A stretch of DNA of 34,062 nt. It comes from Dyella_B sp966430775 (GTDB lineage Bacteria > Pseudomonadota > Gammaproteobacteria > Xanthomonadales > Rhodanobacteraceae). The stretch spans positions 1-34,062 of the forward strand of contig CBJMMB010000029.1 of NCBI GenBank assembly GCA_966430775.1. The letters run 5' to 3'. A program made the position numbers and the translations under genes. Position 1 is the stretch's first letter; each line of letters starts with the position of its first letter. Shown here in pieces: positions 21,525-30,513 of the stretch. Under the pieces are notes generated by a model that made no database searches, was not told where the DNA came from, and worked only from the letters and a program-made list of their open reading frames with translations.

Positions 21525-21681
21525 CTCCCTCTCCCCTTCGGGGAGAGGGCTGGGGTGAGGGGTCGAGCTTGCGGGAAATCATGGTCGCTCGCGCAGTTTT
21601 TGCTCTTGGTTGTCGCGCACGGGCAAACGCCGCGCGAGGTTGACCCCTCACCCCCACCCTCTCCCCGGAGGGGAGAGGGAG
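21525..21681. repeat. Long inverted intergenic repeat between cheA and motC
   Basis: CTCCCTCTCCCCTTCGGGGA... (from about 21525 to 21564) is nearly the reverse complement of 21642-21681. Each arm is also a hairpin (CTCTCCCC with GGGGAGAG), separated by about 77 bases. No gene lies in the 217-bp spacer. The arrangement suits a mobile palindromic element and may act as a terminator separating motCD-cheW from cheA. Confidence 0.8.
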
Positions 21682-21714
21682 TTGGAAGTTCGCGGTGTGC
21701 TGGAAGACCACCCA

Positions 21715-23667
21715 TCATGCCGACACCTTCAACGAGGGCAACAATGCTCCCCCTTCCTGCGACAAGACAGCAAGATCCAGCACCAGCGCAAGCCGCCCAT
21801 CGCCGGTGACGGTGGCGCCGGCTACACCAGGCACGCCTTCGAACAGCGGCCCCAGCGGCTTCACCATCACGTCTTCGCGCCCGATCACTTCGTGCACCAG
21901 GCAACCCAGATGCATATGGCCCACATGCAACACCACCACGTTACGTCCGCCCGCTCCGCCGGTGCCGGCCCAGTCGGCCAGATCGCCGAGCACCAGCGCG
22001 CGTCCGCGATGCGCGGCGACGCGGCGGCCGTCGAGCATGTGATCGTGCTGCGGCTGCAGTTCGAACACTTCGCTGACATTGCCCAGCGGCAGCGCGAACA
22101 GGCGGTCGCCCACGCGCACCATCAGCACGCGCAGGATCGCGAGCGTCAACGGCACGGTGAGTTCCAGCGTGCTGCCGGATCCCAGACGCGAATGCACTTG
22201 CAGCGTGCCGCCGAGTTCGGCGACGCGCGTCTTCACCACGTCCATGCCGACGCCGCGGCCGGAGATATCGGAAATCTGCGCCGCCGTGCTGAAGCCGGGA
22301 CGGAAAATCAATTCATAGCATTCGACTTCGGACAGGCGCGCTGCCTGCGCCGCATCGATCACGCCTTTCTCCACCGCCTTGCGGCGAAGCACGTCCGGAT
22401 CCATGCCGCGACCGTCGTCGCTGACCGAGATTACGATGCGCTCGCCGCGCTGGCTGGCCGATAGCTTGACCTTGCCCTTGCGCGGCTTGCCGGCGCGTTC
22501 GCGGCCGGCCGGATCTTCCAGGCCGTGATCGACCGCGTTGCGCAACAGGTGAATCAGCGGATCGGCCAGGGCTTCGACCAGGCTGCGATCGAGATCCGTG
22601 TCTTCGCCTTCGGTGATCAGCTCGATGTCTTTGCCGAGCTGCCGCGCAAGGTCGCGCACGATGCGCGGAAAGCGCTGGAACAGACGACCGACCGGCTGCA
22701 TGCGCATGCCGAGCACGGCATTCTGCAGATCGTCGGATACGCGATCCAGATCACCCGCCATCGCCGCCAGCGATTCGTTGTCGCTGCGCGAGGCCAGGCT
22801 CAGCAGGCGGTTGCGCAGCAGCACCAGTTCGCCGGCGCGGCTGACCAGTGCATCCAGGCGCGTGGTGTCGACGCGCACGGTTGTTTCAGCGGCGGGCTTG
22901 GTGGATGCGTTTGCACGCGGCTCCGCGGAAACGGTCGCAGGCGCTGCAGCAACTGGAGCTGGCGCCGGAGCAGGAACAGGCGCTGCGGCTTGGCCTGGCA
23001 CACCGCCCTGGCCATGCAGGCTATCCAGCAATGCTTCGAATTCGTCGTCGCTGATGTCTTTCTTTTCGACCACCTCGGGCTTGGCGCCGGGTGCGGCGCC
23101 TTTGCCGTGCAAGGTATCGAGCAGGCTTTCGAATTCGTCGTCGTCGATGTTGTTGGACGCATGCTTCGATGCACCCGGCGCACCGCCCTGCCCGTACAAG
23201 GTGTCGAGCAAGGCTTCGAATTCCGCTTCGATCGGATCGGCGGAACGTGCCGGCTTGGCCTTGGCTTCGTTGCCCGCGACCGTTTCCACTACGGGCTGCA
23301 GGCGTTCGAGCAAGGCTTGCGGCGGCGGCGACATCGCCGCACCGCTGGCCAGCGCCGCCATCATGCCGTTGAGCAGATCGAGCGCTTCGAGCAGCGCATC
23401 CATATGCGCGGAGTTCAGCACCAGCTTGCCGTTGCGCGCATCGTTGAGCAGTTCTTCCGCGCAATGGCACAGCTGCACCATCGGTTCGATGCCGAGAAAG
23501 CCGGCGCCGCCCTTCACGGTGTGGAATACGCGGAACACCGCGTTGAGCAGCTCGCGATCGTGTGGCGAGGCTTCCAGCTCGATCAGCTGTTCGCCCAGGC
23601 GCTGCACCAGCTCCCCGGCTTCCACCAGGAAATCGTCGCGCAGCTCGCTGTCCAGATTCGCGTCCAT
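21715..23667 (-). CDS. cheA: Chemotaxis histidine kinase CheA with triplicated linker motif (flagellar cluster)
   Basis: 650 residues from ATG 23667. The P1 Hpt domain has H49 (FRVFHTVKGGAGF). No normal P2 domain is visible. The linker (about 140-235) instead has three copies, about 30 residues apart, of a motif of the form (D/E)(D/E)(E/A)FE(A/S)LLD(T/S)L(H/Y)G, joined by Gly/Ala/Pro-rich spacers. Then follow P3 dimerisation (TTRLDALVSRAGELVLLRN), P4 with the N-box LLRNAVDHGLEDP, G1 SVSDDGRGMD and G2 GRGVGMDVVKTR, and the P5 CheW-like domain. It should phosphorylate the CheY at 24332-24727. The motif copies resemble the CheY-binding tail of the adjacent CheZ (DEVDRLLSEFGF). Confidence 0.97.
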   Translation of the reverse strand: MDANLDSELRDDFLVEAGELVQRLGEQLIELEASPHDRELLNAVFRVFHTVKGGAGFLGIEPMVQLCHCAEELLNDARNGKLVLNSAHMDALLEALDLLNGMMAALASGAAMSPPPQALLERLQPVVETVAGNEAKAKPARSADPIEAEFEALLDTLYGQGGAPGASKHASNNIDDDEFESLLDTLHGKGAAPGAKPEVVEKKDISDDEFEALLDSLHGQGGVPGQAAAPVPAPAPAPVAAAPATVSAEPRANASTKPAAETTVRVDTTRLDALVSRAGELVLLRNRLLSLASRSDNESLAAMAGDLDRVSDDLQNAVLGMRMQPVGRLFQRFPRIVRDLARQLGKDIELITEGEDTDLDRSLVEALADPLIHLLRNAVDHGLEDPAGRERAGKPRKGKVKLSASQRGERIVISVSDDGRGMDPDVLRRKAVEKGVIDAAQAARLSEVECYELIFRPGFSTAAQISDISGRGVGMDVVKTRVAELGGTLQVHSRLGSGSTLELTVPLTLAILRVLMVRVGDRLFALPLGNVSEVFELQPQHDHMLDGRRVAAHRGRALVLGDLADWAGTGGAGGRNVVVLHVGHMHLGCLVHEVIGREDVMVKPLGPLFEGVPGVAGATVTGDGRLALVLDLAVLSQEGGALLPSLKVSA

Positions 23668-23693
23668 CAAGATCCCGTGTCAGTGGCGAACGA

Positions 23694-24335
23694 TCAGAAG
23701 CCGAATTCGCTCAGCAACCGATCCACTTCGTCCTGGCTGTTGACCTTCGCCACTTCCACCGGCGCCTCGCGGCCGGCCAATGCGCCGGTCAAGCGCACCA
23801 GTTCCAGCAGCGACGATTCGACGCTCTCGATGAAGCTCACCACTTTCTTCACGCGCTGGCCGGCCAGATCCTGCCAGGACTGCACCAGCACCATGTCGTT
23901 GAGGCCTTCGCAGCACGCGCTGGCGAACACCTGCGCCTGGCGCGCCAGCACGGCGGCGGGATCGGTGTCGCTGCTGTTGAAATCCAGCACGGCGTTGGCG
24001 TTGTTGGACAGCGCCTCGGCTTCGGGACGGATGCGATCGACGAAATCCAGGCTGCGATGCGCGGCCTGCGAGCTCATCTCCAGCACTTCGGCCAGATGAT
24101 TGCGCGCATGCACCATGCTGTCCGGCATGCCGCCATTGGCCAGATCGCTGCCCAGGCGCGAGACGGCGCCGTGCAGGTCGCGTGCGAGCACGCCGAGTGC
24201 GCGGAACAGATGCTGCTCGCGCTGGCGCACCATCGCATCCAGCGCTTGCTCGAAGGCGGTGCCGTCCTTGCTGTTGAGCAAATCGAGGACTTCCGGCGGC
24301 AGGCTGTCGTTGACGGGAACGGTCATGGCATTCAT
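23694..24335 (-). CDS. cheZ: CheY phosphatase CheZ
   Basis: 213 residues, almost entirely helical. The long hairpin helix carries the conserved active region with Gln and Asp in VQSWQDLAGQRVKKV. The C-terminal tail QDEVDRLLSEFGF is the CheY-binding peptide of the family. It speeds up dephosphorylation of CheY-P. Its start overlaps the cheY stop in an ATGA (24332-24335), and cheA follows 26 bases later. Confidence 0.96.
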   Translation of the reverse strand: MNAMTVPVNDSLPPEVLDLLNSKDGTAFEQALDAMVRQREQHLFRALGVLARDLHGAVSRLGSDLANGGMPDSMVHARNHLAEVLEMSSQAAHRSLDFVDRIRPEAEALSNNANAVLDFNSSDTDPAAVLARQAQVFASACCEGLNDMVLVQSWQDLAGQRVKKVVSFIESVESSLLELVRLTGALAGREAPVEVAKVNSQDEVDRLLSEFGF

Positions 24336-24727
24336 GCGGATGCTCCACTGGCGGCCAGGCGCTCGAAGATCTTGTCCAGCTTTTCTTTGAGCGTGTTGGC
24401 GGTAAAGGGCTTGACGATGTAGCCGTTCACGCCGGCCTGGGCGGCAGCGATGATCTGCTCGCGGTTGTTTTCGGCCGTCACCATCAGCACCGGCAGGCCT
24501 TTGAGCTTGGGCTCGGCGCGGATCGCCTGCAGCAGCTCGATGCCGGTCATGTTCGGCATGTTCCAGTCGGTGACGACCATGTCGAAGGGGTTGGCCTTCA
24601 ACATCGCCAAGGCGTTATGGCCGTCGTCGGCCTCCTGGATCATCGGGTTGCTGAAACCCAGTTCGACCAGCAGGTTGCGAACGATTCGCCGCATGGTGGA
24701 GAAGTCGTCTACCACCAGGATTTTCAT
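24332..24727 (-). CDS. cheY: Chemotaxis response regulator CheY
   Basis: 131 residues from ATG 24727 (MKILVVDDFSTMRRIVRNLL), the classic CheY opening. It has D7, D8, phospho-acceptor D54 (VVTDWNMPNMTG), Thr in LMVTAE and Lys in IVKPFTANTL. The longer frame upstream crosses the intergenic repeat and is not used. CheY-P binds the motor switch and changes the rotation. It sits between fliA and cheZ as in Pseudomonas and is the main CheY here. Confidence 0.97.
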   Translation of the reverse strand: MKILVVDDFSTMRRIVRNLLVELGFSNPMIQEADDGHNALAMLKANPFDMVVTDWNMPNMTGIELLQAIRAEPKLKGLPVLMVTAENNREQIIAAAQAGVNGYIVKPFTANTLKEKLDKIFERLAASGASA

Positions 24728-24984
24728 GTTCTTGTCCAAACACCTTCTCCAGAGGCTTGAAAACGAGGGGAGTGAGGAAAAACGAGTGGCTGCGAACCGT
24801 CGGTGTGGCTTCTTTCCTTGGGAAGAAGGTTTCGCCGGCGCAGGCCGGTCAAACCAGGAAGCGCCGCCGAACCTCGATCGCCGGCGAAGCCCTCTTCCGA
24901 AGAGAAGGCCGCACGCGGCGGTGCGCAGTGTTGGAAGTACCGTCGTAAAAACTCGTCGCCTGCTCCTTCCTTCGTTCGTTGTCG
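24728..24984. other. fliA-cheY spacer with inverted repeats
   Basis: 257 bases with no credible gene. Inverted segments such as TTCGCCGGCG (24831-24840) against CGCCGGCGAA (about 24879-24888), and GGGAAGAAGG against the CCCTCTTCC region, would form a long imperfect hairpin in the transcript. It may separate fliA expression from cheY-cheZ-cheA. No FliA-type or sigma-54-type promoter is found in it. Confidence 0.45.
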
Positions 24985-25719
24985 CTAACCGCGCCAGTCG
25001 CCCATGCGCGCACGCAGCCGCACCAGTGCCTGGCCATGGATCTGGCACACGCGCGATTCGGTCACGCCGAGCACCAGCCCGATTTCTTTGAGGTTCAGTT
25101 CCTGCTCGTAATACAGGGACATCACCAGTTGTTCGCGCTTGGGCAGCGTGCCGATCGCCTCGGCCAACGCTTCGCGCAAGCCATCCTGCTCGAAGTTGTC
25201 CTGCGGCCCGAGACTGTCGTGGTCGACCACGTCCAGCGCCCCGCTTTCGCCGCCTTCGCCGTCATCCGGCGCCGTCAGGCTCAGCAATCGCGCGCTGGTC
25301 GCATCCGACAACACCTGGTGATACTCCTCGGCACTCATGCCGAGCCGCTTCATCACCTCGGCGGTATCCGCATCCGCGCCGGTTTCGTTTTCGATCTGCC
25401 GCACCACCTCGGCCACTTCGCGGACCTTGCGATGCACGGAACGCGGGGTCCAGTCGGTGCGCCGAAGCTCGTCCAGCATCGCGCCACGAATGCGGATGCC
25501 CGCATACGTCTCGAAGCTGGCCGCGCGATCGGTCGTGAAATTTCGCGCCGCCTCCAGCAAGCCGATCATCCCCGCCTGCATCAGGTCTCCCACGTCAACG
25601 CTCGGCGGCAATCGACCCATCAGGTGATAGGCGATACGCCGCACGAGCGGCGCATGCTTGCGCACCAGTTGATCGGCATCCTCGCGTTGCAGCTGCAGAT
25701 ATTCCGAAGCCACGTTCAT
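24985..25719 (-). CDS. fliA: Flagellar sigma factor FliA (sigma-28)
   Basis: 244 residues from ATG 25719 (MNVASEYLQLQRED); longer frames run into flhG. Region 2 has HAPLVRRIAYHLMGRLPPSV, DLMQAGMIGLLEAARNF and FETYAGIRIRGAMLDELRR. Region 3 has RKVREVAEVVRQIE. Region 4 has the helix-turn-helix LKEIGLVLGVTESRVCQIHG. It directs RNA polymerase to late flagellar and chemotaxis promoters; five matching sites are present in this window. Its start is 1 base from the flhG stop. No flgM (anti-sigma) is in the window. Confidence 0.98.
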   Translation of the reverse strand: MNVASEYLQLQREDADQLVRKHAPLVRRIAYHLMGRLPPSVDVGDLMQAGMIGLLEAARNFTTDRAASFETYAGIRIRGAMLDELRRTDWTPRSVHRKVREVAEVVRQIENETGADADTAEVMKRLGMSAEEYHQVLSDATSARLLSLTAPDDGEGGESGALDVVDHDSLGPQDNFEQDGLREALAEAIGTLPKREQLVMSLYYEQELNLKEIGLVLGVTESRVCQIHGQALVRLRARMGDWRG

Positions 25720-25720
25720 C

Positions 25721-26662
25721 TCACCACCCCGCAGCCGGCACACTTTGGCCGCTGAAAAAGGCAATTCGCCCCAGGTCCGGGTTTGCGGGTTTACCCCATG
25801 TATCGACCGCACCTGCCAATTGCTTGAATCCCATCGCCGCGCGACTGGATGGCCACAGGTCGACCACCGCGCCCTGGCGCCGGATCGCCTGCCGCAGCCA
25901 CTCGTCGTGCGGCACCATGCCCATGTAGTCGAGCGCGACATCGAGGAAGCGCCCGCACACACGTGCGAGTTTTTCGTAGAGTTTTTTTGCATCGCCCGCC
26001 TGGCGCACCATGTTGGCGACGATGTGGAAGCGCCGCACGCCGAAGTCGTGGGCGAGAATCTTGATCAGCGCATACGCGTCGGTAAGCGAGGCCAGCTCGT
26101 CGCACACCACGATCAGCACGTCGTCGGACGCGGCGGCGAACATCGCCACGTTGTCGGCCACGCCGGCCGCGGTGTCGACCACCAGGAATTCCGGCGGCTG
26201 GATCAAATCATCGAACGCGCGGATCACCGCGGCATGCTCGCCGTTGCCCATCTTGGCCAGGCGCCGCACGCCCGAGCCGCCCGGGATCACCTTCAAGCCG
26301 TGCTGGGCGGGAATCACCAGATCCTGCAGCGTGCACAGGCCTTCCAGCAGATGCCCCATATGGCGCATCGGATTGAGGCCGAGCTGCACGTCCACGTTGG
26401 CCACGCCCATGTCGGCATCCAGCAGCATCACGTCGCGGCCGGCCATGGCCATCGCCATCGCCAGGTTCACCGCCACCGTGGTCTTGCCGACGCCGCCCTT
26501 GCCGCCCGCCACCGCGATGGTGCGCGTGATGCGCGAGCGCGGCACGATCGGTCGCAACGCGGCGGCCTGATGGAACACGTCGGGTTCCTCGCGCGGCGTA
26601 CGGCTGGGCGAAAACAGGTTGTGCAAGCCGGCGGCCTGGTTCACGTGGAGTGCCTCCTTCAT
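25721..26662 (-). CDS. flhG: Flagellar number regulator FlhG (FleN), MinD-like ATPase
   Basis: 313 residues. After about 48 residues, which begin MKEALHVNQAAGLHNLF (the DQAxxLR-like motif used by FlhG to stimulate FlhF), comes the P-loop GGKGGVGKTTVAVNLA. The Walker-type Asp lies in VMLLDADMG and the second motif in FLVVDTAAG. It limits the number of polar flagella and, in Pseudomonas-type systems, antagonises the master regulator FleQ. It overlaps flhF by 4 bases (26659-26662). Confidence 0.97.
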   Translation of the reverse strand: MKEALHVNQAAGLHNLFSPSRTPREEPDVFHQAAALRPIVPRSRITRTIAVAGGKGGVGKTTVAVNLAMAMAMAGRDVMLLDADMGVANVDVQLGLNPMRHMGHLLEGLCTLQDLVIPAQHGLKVIPGGSGVRRLAKMGNGEHAAVIRAFDDLIQPPEFLVVDTAAGVADNVAMFAAASDDVLIVVCDELASLTDAYALIKILAHDFGVRRFHIVANMVRQAGDAKKLYEKLARVCGRFLDVALDYMGMVPHDEWLRQAIRRQGAVVDLWPSSRAAMGFKQLAGAVDTWGKPANPDLGRIAFFSGQSVPAAGW

Positions 26663-28020
26663 AGTCCTGCCACCGCCATGCCGAAGCGTTCGGCCATATC
26701 CAATTCATCCCCGCTGACGCCCAGCCGGCGCTGCTGCTGCGCGGCGCGGCATACCAGCACGCGCGCGTCGGCGGCGCTGATGTCTTCGGGCACGCGCTGG
26801 CCGTCGGTGGTGCAGTCCAGCGGAATACCGTGGCGGATCAATACCGAAAGCAGGCCACCCAGGCTCGGCGCTTCGTCCAGCTTGGTGGCGATGCAGGCGC
26901 TGGGCTTGATCGGCAGATACGCGCGCACCGATTCGTCCAGCGCCGGCGCCTGCGCATTCGCGGCCAGCACCAGGCAGGCGCGCAATTGCGTGGCGCCGTG
27001 CGCGCTGGCTTCGCGCAGCACTTCCATCTGTTGCTGCAGGCGCGGATCGCTGCCGGACACGCCGGCGGTATCGACCAGCACGGTGTGGTGATCGCGCAGC
27101 AGGTGCAGCGTCTGCGCCAGGCCGATCGCGTCGTAGGCGGGATACACGCGCACGCCGAGCAGGCGGCCGTAGTGTTCGAGCTGCGCGGCGGCGCCGATGC
27201 GGTAGTGATCGGTGCTGACCAGCGCGACCTTGCTGGGGCCGTGATGCATCACCGCGCACGCGGCGAGCTTGGCGATGGTGGTGGTCTTGCCCACGCCGGT
27301 AGGACCAACCAGCGCGGTCACACCGCATACGTCGGCCAGGCCGCGGCCGCTCACTTTCAGGCTGCGGCTGAGCAGGCCCAGCGGCAGGTAGCGCGCCTGG
27401 TCGGCGTTGATATCTTCAGGCAGTTCGTCGATCAGCCGGCGCGCCACGTCGGTATCGATGCCAAGACGCGACATGTCACGCAGCACGCGGGCGCGCATCG
27501 GACTGCGGCGCTCCATGTCGTTCCACGCAAGGCTGGAAAGCTGTTGTTCGAGCAATTGGCGCAGACCGCCGAGTTCGGTGCGCATGCGCGCGGTTTCCAG
27601 CGCGTGCTGTTCGATCATCGGCTGCAGCGCGGCGATCTCGCTGGCCGGTAGCGGCAACGGCGGCGGAGGCGGTGGGGGCGGCGGCGTGGCGGCGCGCGGT
27701 TCTTTCGGTGGTACTTTGGCCGCTTCCTTGATCGCTTCCTTGGCGCGCTCTTTCAGCGCCTCCCGTGCCGTCTCCTTGGACGTCTCTTTGGGTGTTTCTT
27801 TTGCGGCTTCCTTCACCGGCGGTTTGCTGACGGCCGGTGCTGGCGTGTTGACGCGTGCGGCCTCGCGCATCAGCGCTTCGTCATAGTCGACGGCGGCGAT
27901 GATTTCGATGCCTTCTTCCAGGCGACGCGTGGAAAGGATCACTGCGTCCGCGCCTTGCTCGGTGCGCACGTCGCGCATCGCCTGGCGCATGTCGGGGGCG
28001 AGGAAGCGTTTGATTTTCAT
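26659..28020 (-). CDS. flhF: Flagellar placement GTPase FlhF (SRP-type)
   Basis: 453 residues from ATG 28020 (MKIKRFLAPDMRQAMRDV), with GAGGA upstream. The N-terminal B domain is followed by a low-complexity linker (about 75-135) of KE repeats (KEAAKETPKETSKETA and similar) and a run of nine prolines. Then come the N domain and the SRP GTPase G domain with G1 GPTGVGKTTTIAKLA, DTAGVSGSD and TKLDEAPSLGG. It sets the polar site of the flagellum and recruits the first basal-body parts. It forms a coupled block with flhG and fliA. Confidence 0.97.
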   Translation of the reverse strand: MKIKRFLAPDMRQAMRDVRTEQGADAVILSTRRLEEGIEIIAAVDYDEALMREAARVNTPAPAVSKPPVKEAAKETPKETSKETAREALKERAKEAIKEAAKVPPKEPRAATPPPPPPPPPLPLPASEIAALQPMIEQHALETARMRTELGGLRQLLEQQLSSLAWNDMERRSPMRARVLRDMSRLGIDTDVARRLIDELPEDINADQARYLPLGLLSRSLKVSGRGLADVCGVTALVGPTGVGKTTTIAKLAACAVMHHGPSKVALVSTDHYRIGAAAQLEHYGRLLGVRVYPAYDAIGLAQTLHLLRDHHTVLVDTAGVSGSDPRLQQQMEVLREASAHGATQLRACLVLAANAQAPALDESVRAYLPIKPSACIATKLDEAPSLGGLLSVLIRHGIPLDCTTDGQRVPEDISAADARVLVCRAAQQQRRLGVSGDELDMAERFGMAVAGL

Positions 28021-28072
28021 GCAACAGTCCTCGCGCTGCTTTCGTGCGTGCACATGCACGAGCTGGCGTTGT

Positions 28073-28191
28073 CGTCATTCCGGCGAACGCCGGAATCCAG
28101 TTGAGCATGCGTCCGAAGGACACGACTTCTTTTGTATTGAGTGCTGCGCACGGCGTACTTGCACTGGATTCCGGCGTTCGCCGGAATGACG
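28073..28191. repeat. Perfect 29-bp inverted repeat pair between flhA and flhF
   Basis: Arm 28073-28101 is the exact reverse complement of 28163-28191. Both contain the hairpin CATTCCGGCG-AA-CGCCGGAAT. The rest of this 285-bp spacer (28021-28305) shows no gene. It is the same repeat family as 15949-15976 and close to 33638-33715. Confidence 0.85.
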
Positions 28192-28305
28192 ATGGGGCGA
28201 GAACGTACCTGCTCGAATCCCTGCTGTTTTTCAGCATGGAACGCGCGCAAAGCTTTCGAATTCGATGTCATCCCCTGCCTCACCATCTCACCCTCTCCGC
28301 ATCTC

Positions 28306-30396
28306 TCAACGGCCAATCGCCTGCACCAATCGCACACGACGGTTGTCCGGTACTTCGTTGTAGGCCAGCACATGCAGGTTCTGGGCCACGTGGCGCGTAA
28401 AGCGCGAAAGCCACGGACGCAGTTGCGGTTGCACCAGCATCACCGCCGGTTCGCCGCTGGCCTCCTGCCGCCGCGCCGCTTCGGCGACGCTCTGCTGCAG
28501 GCGGTCGGCGAGCCCCGGTTCCACGGCTGCGCCGGCGGCACCGCTGCTCGAGAGGGATCCGAGCAAAATCTGTTCCAACTCCGGAGCGAGCGTCAGGACC
28601 GGGATTTCGGTACCCAAACCTGCGATCTCCTGCACAATCTGGCGGCCAAGTGCGACACGCACATAGGCGGTCAAGGCGCCAGGATCCTGACTCTGGCCGG
28701 CGTGCTCCGCCAAAGACTCGACAATCGTGCGCATATTGCGGATCGGCACCCGCTCGGCCAGCAGGTTCTGCAGCACTTTCACCACCACGCCCAGCGACAG
28801 GCGCTTGGGCACCAGGTCTTCCACCAGCTTGGGCGTGGTCTGCGCCAGGCGGTCCAGGAGCTGCTGCGCGTCCTGGTGGCCGAGCAGTTCGTGCGCGTGG
28901 TTTTGCAGGATGTGCGACAGATGCGTGGCCACCACCGTGGCCGGATCGACCACCGTGTAGCCCAGGGCCTGGGCGTGGTCGCGCTGGTTGTTCTCGATCC
29001 ACACCGCTTCCAGCCCGAACGCGGGATCGCGCGTGGCCACGCCATGCAGAGTGCCATGCACGCGGCCCGGATTGATCGCCAAGTGGCGCTCGGTATACAC
29101 CTCCGCTTCGCCCATCGGCACGCCCATCAGCGAGATGCGATAGGTATTGGGGCCTAGATCCAGGTTGTCGCGAATATGCACCGCCGCGACCAGGAAACCG
29201 AGTTCCTGCGACAGCTTGCGCCGCACCGACTTGATGCGCGACATCAATTCGCCGCCCTGGTTCTTGTCGACCAGCGGAATCAACCGGTAACCCACTTCCA
29301 GGCCGACCGGATCGACGCTGGCGACGTCTTCCCAACCAAGTTCCAGACGTTCCGTCGACGCGGGTGCGGGCAATGCGTCGGTCGCGGCCTGGGCCAGGCG
29401 TTCCTTGGCTTCTCGCTCGCGCTTGACCATCAGCCACGCCGCGCCACCGCACACCGCGCCGAGCAGCAGGAAGGCGATGTTCGGCATGCCGGGAATCAAA
29501 CCCATCACCGCCAGCACCACGCCGGCCACCGCCAGCGCGCGCGGCTGAGCGAACACTTGCCCGACCACCTGCTTGCCCATGTCCTGCGACTTGGACACGC
29601 GCGTGACGATTACCGCGGTGGCGATCGACAGCATCAGCGCCGGCACCTGCGCCACCAGGCCGTCGCCGATGGTCAGCAACGTATAGGTCCGCGCCGCTTC
29701 GCCGGCGCCCAGTCCATGTTGCAGCATGCCGACGAAGAAACCGCCGACGATGTTGATGAAAAGAATCAGGATGCCGGCGGTGGCGTCGCCGCGCACGAAC
29801 TTCGACGCACCGTCCATCGAGCCGTAGAAATCCGCTTCCTCGCGCACTTCCTGGCGACGCTCGCGCGCCTGTTCCTGCGTCAGCAGGCCGGCGTTGAGGT
29901 CGGCGTCGATCGCCATCTGCTTGCCGGGCATCGAATCCAGGGTGAAACGCGCGGTCACTTCCGACACGCGCGTGGCGCCCTTGGTCACCACCACGAAGTT
30001 GATGATGGTAAGGATCGCGAACACCACCAGGCCGACCGCGAAATTGCCGCCGATGACGAATTCGCCGAACGCCTCGATCACCTTGCCCGCCGCGCCGGCG
30101 CCGTCGTGGCCGTGCAGCAGGATCACGCGGCTGGAGGCGATATTGAGCGCCAGCCGCAGCAGCGTGCCGAGCAGCACCACGGTGGGAAACGCGGCGAATT
30201 CCAGCGGCCGCATCACGTACACCACCGCCAGCAGGATCACCAGCGACAGCGCGATGTTGAAGCTGAAGAGGATGTCCAGCACGAACGGTGGCAACGGCAA
30301 CATCAGCATCGCCAGCATGGCGAGCATCACGATCGGCGCACCCGCGCCGCGGCGGCTGGCCTGCTTGAAGGTGTCCAGAACGTTAGCGGTTGCCAT
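28306..30396 (-). CDS. flhA: Flagellar type III export gate protein FlhA
   Basis: 696 residues, normal length. Eight membrane helices fill the first 340 residues; the family signature region lies around TARFTLDSMPGKQMAIDADL. The large cytoplasmic domain follows (from about 345), with VDPATVVATHLSHILQNHAHELLG and YNEVPDNRRVRLVQAIGR at the end. FlhA forms the nonameric ring that binds chaperone-substrate complexes and uses proton motive force for export. It lies between flhB and flhF, with repeat-bearing spacers on both sides. Confidence 0.98.
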   Translation of the reverse strand: MATANVLDTFKQASRRGAGAPIVMLAMLAMLMLPLPPFVLDILFSFNIALSLVILLAVVYVMRPLEFAAFPTVVLLGTLLRLALNIASSRVILLHGHDGAGAAGKVIEAFGEFVIGGNFAVGLVVFAILTIINFVVVTKGATRVSEVTARFTLDSMPGKQMAIDADLNAGLLTQEQARERRQEVREEADFYGSMDGASKFVRGDATAGILILFINIVGGFFVGMLQHGLGAGEAARTYTLLTIGDGLVAQVPALMLSIATAVIVTRVSKSQDMGKQVVGQVFAQPRALAVAGVVLAVMGLIPGMPNIAFLLLGAVCGGAAWLMVKREREAKERLAQAATDALPAPASTERLELGWEDVASVDPVGLEVGYRLIPLVDKNQGGELMSRIKSVRRKLSQELGFLVAAVHIRDNLDLGPNTYRISLMGVPMGEAEVYTERHLAINPGRVHGTLHGVATRDPAFGLEAVWIENNQRDHAQALGYTVVDPATVVATHLSHILQNHAHELLGHQDAQQLLDRLAQTTPKLVEDLVPKRLSLGVVVKVLQNLLAERVPIRNMRTIVESLAEHAGQSQDPGALTAYVRVALGRQIVQEIAGLGTEIPVLTLAPELEQILLGSLSSSGAAGAAVEPGLADRLQQSVAEAARRQEASGEPAVMLVQPQLRPWLSRFTRHVAQNLHVLAYNEVPDNRRVRLVQAIGR

Positions 30397-30431
30397 GCTT
30401 GGGCCTTGTCCGGTTTACGGTTGGCGGCGAA

Positions 30432-30455
30432 ATGCTGGGACGGTCATCCCGGCCT
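30432..30455. repeat. Short palindromic repeat, second copy of the 3426 element
   Basis: ATGCTGGGACGGTCATCCCG followed by GCCT differs from the copy at 3427-3450 by one base. It lies in the flhB-flhA spacer. Confidence 0.55.
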
Positions 30456-30513
30456 GCGCGTTGGAAAACCGACGCGCCGCCACGGTCATGGCGTTCACTG
30501 CAGGTTTCGTGCC

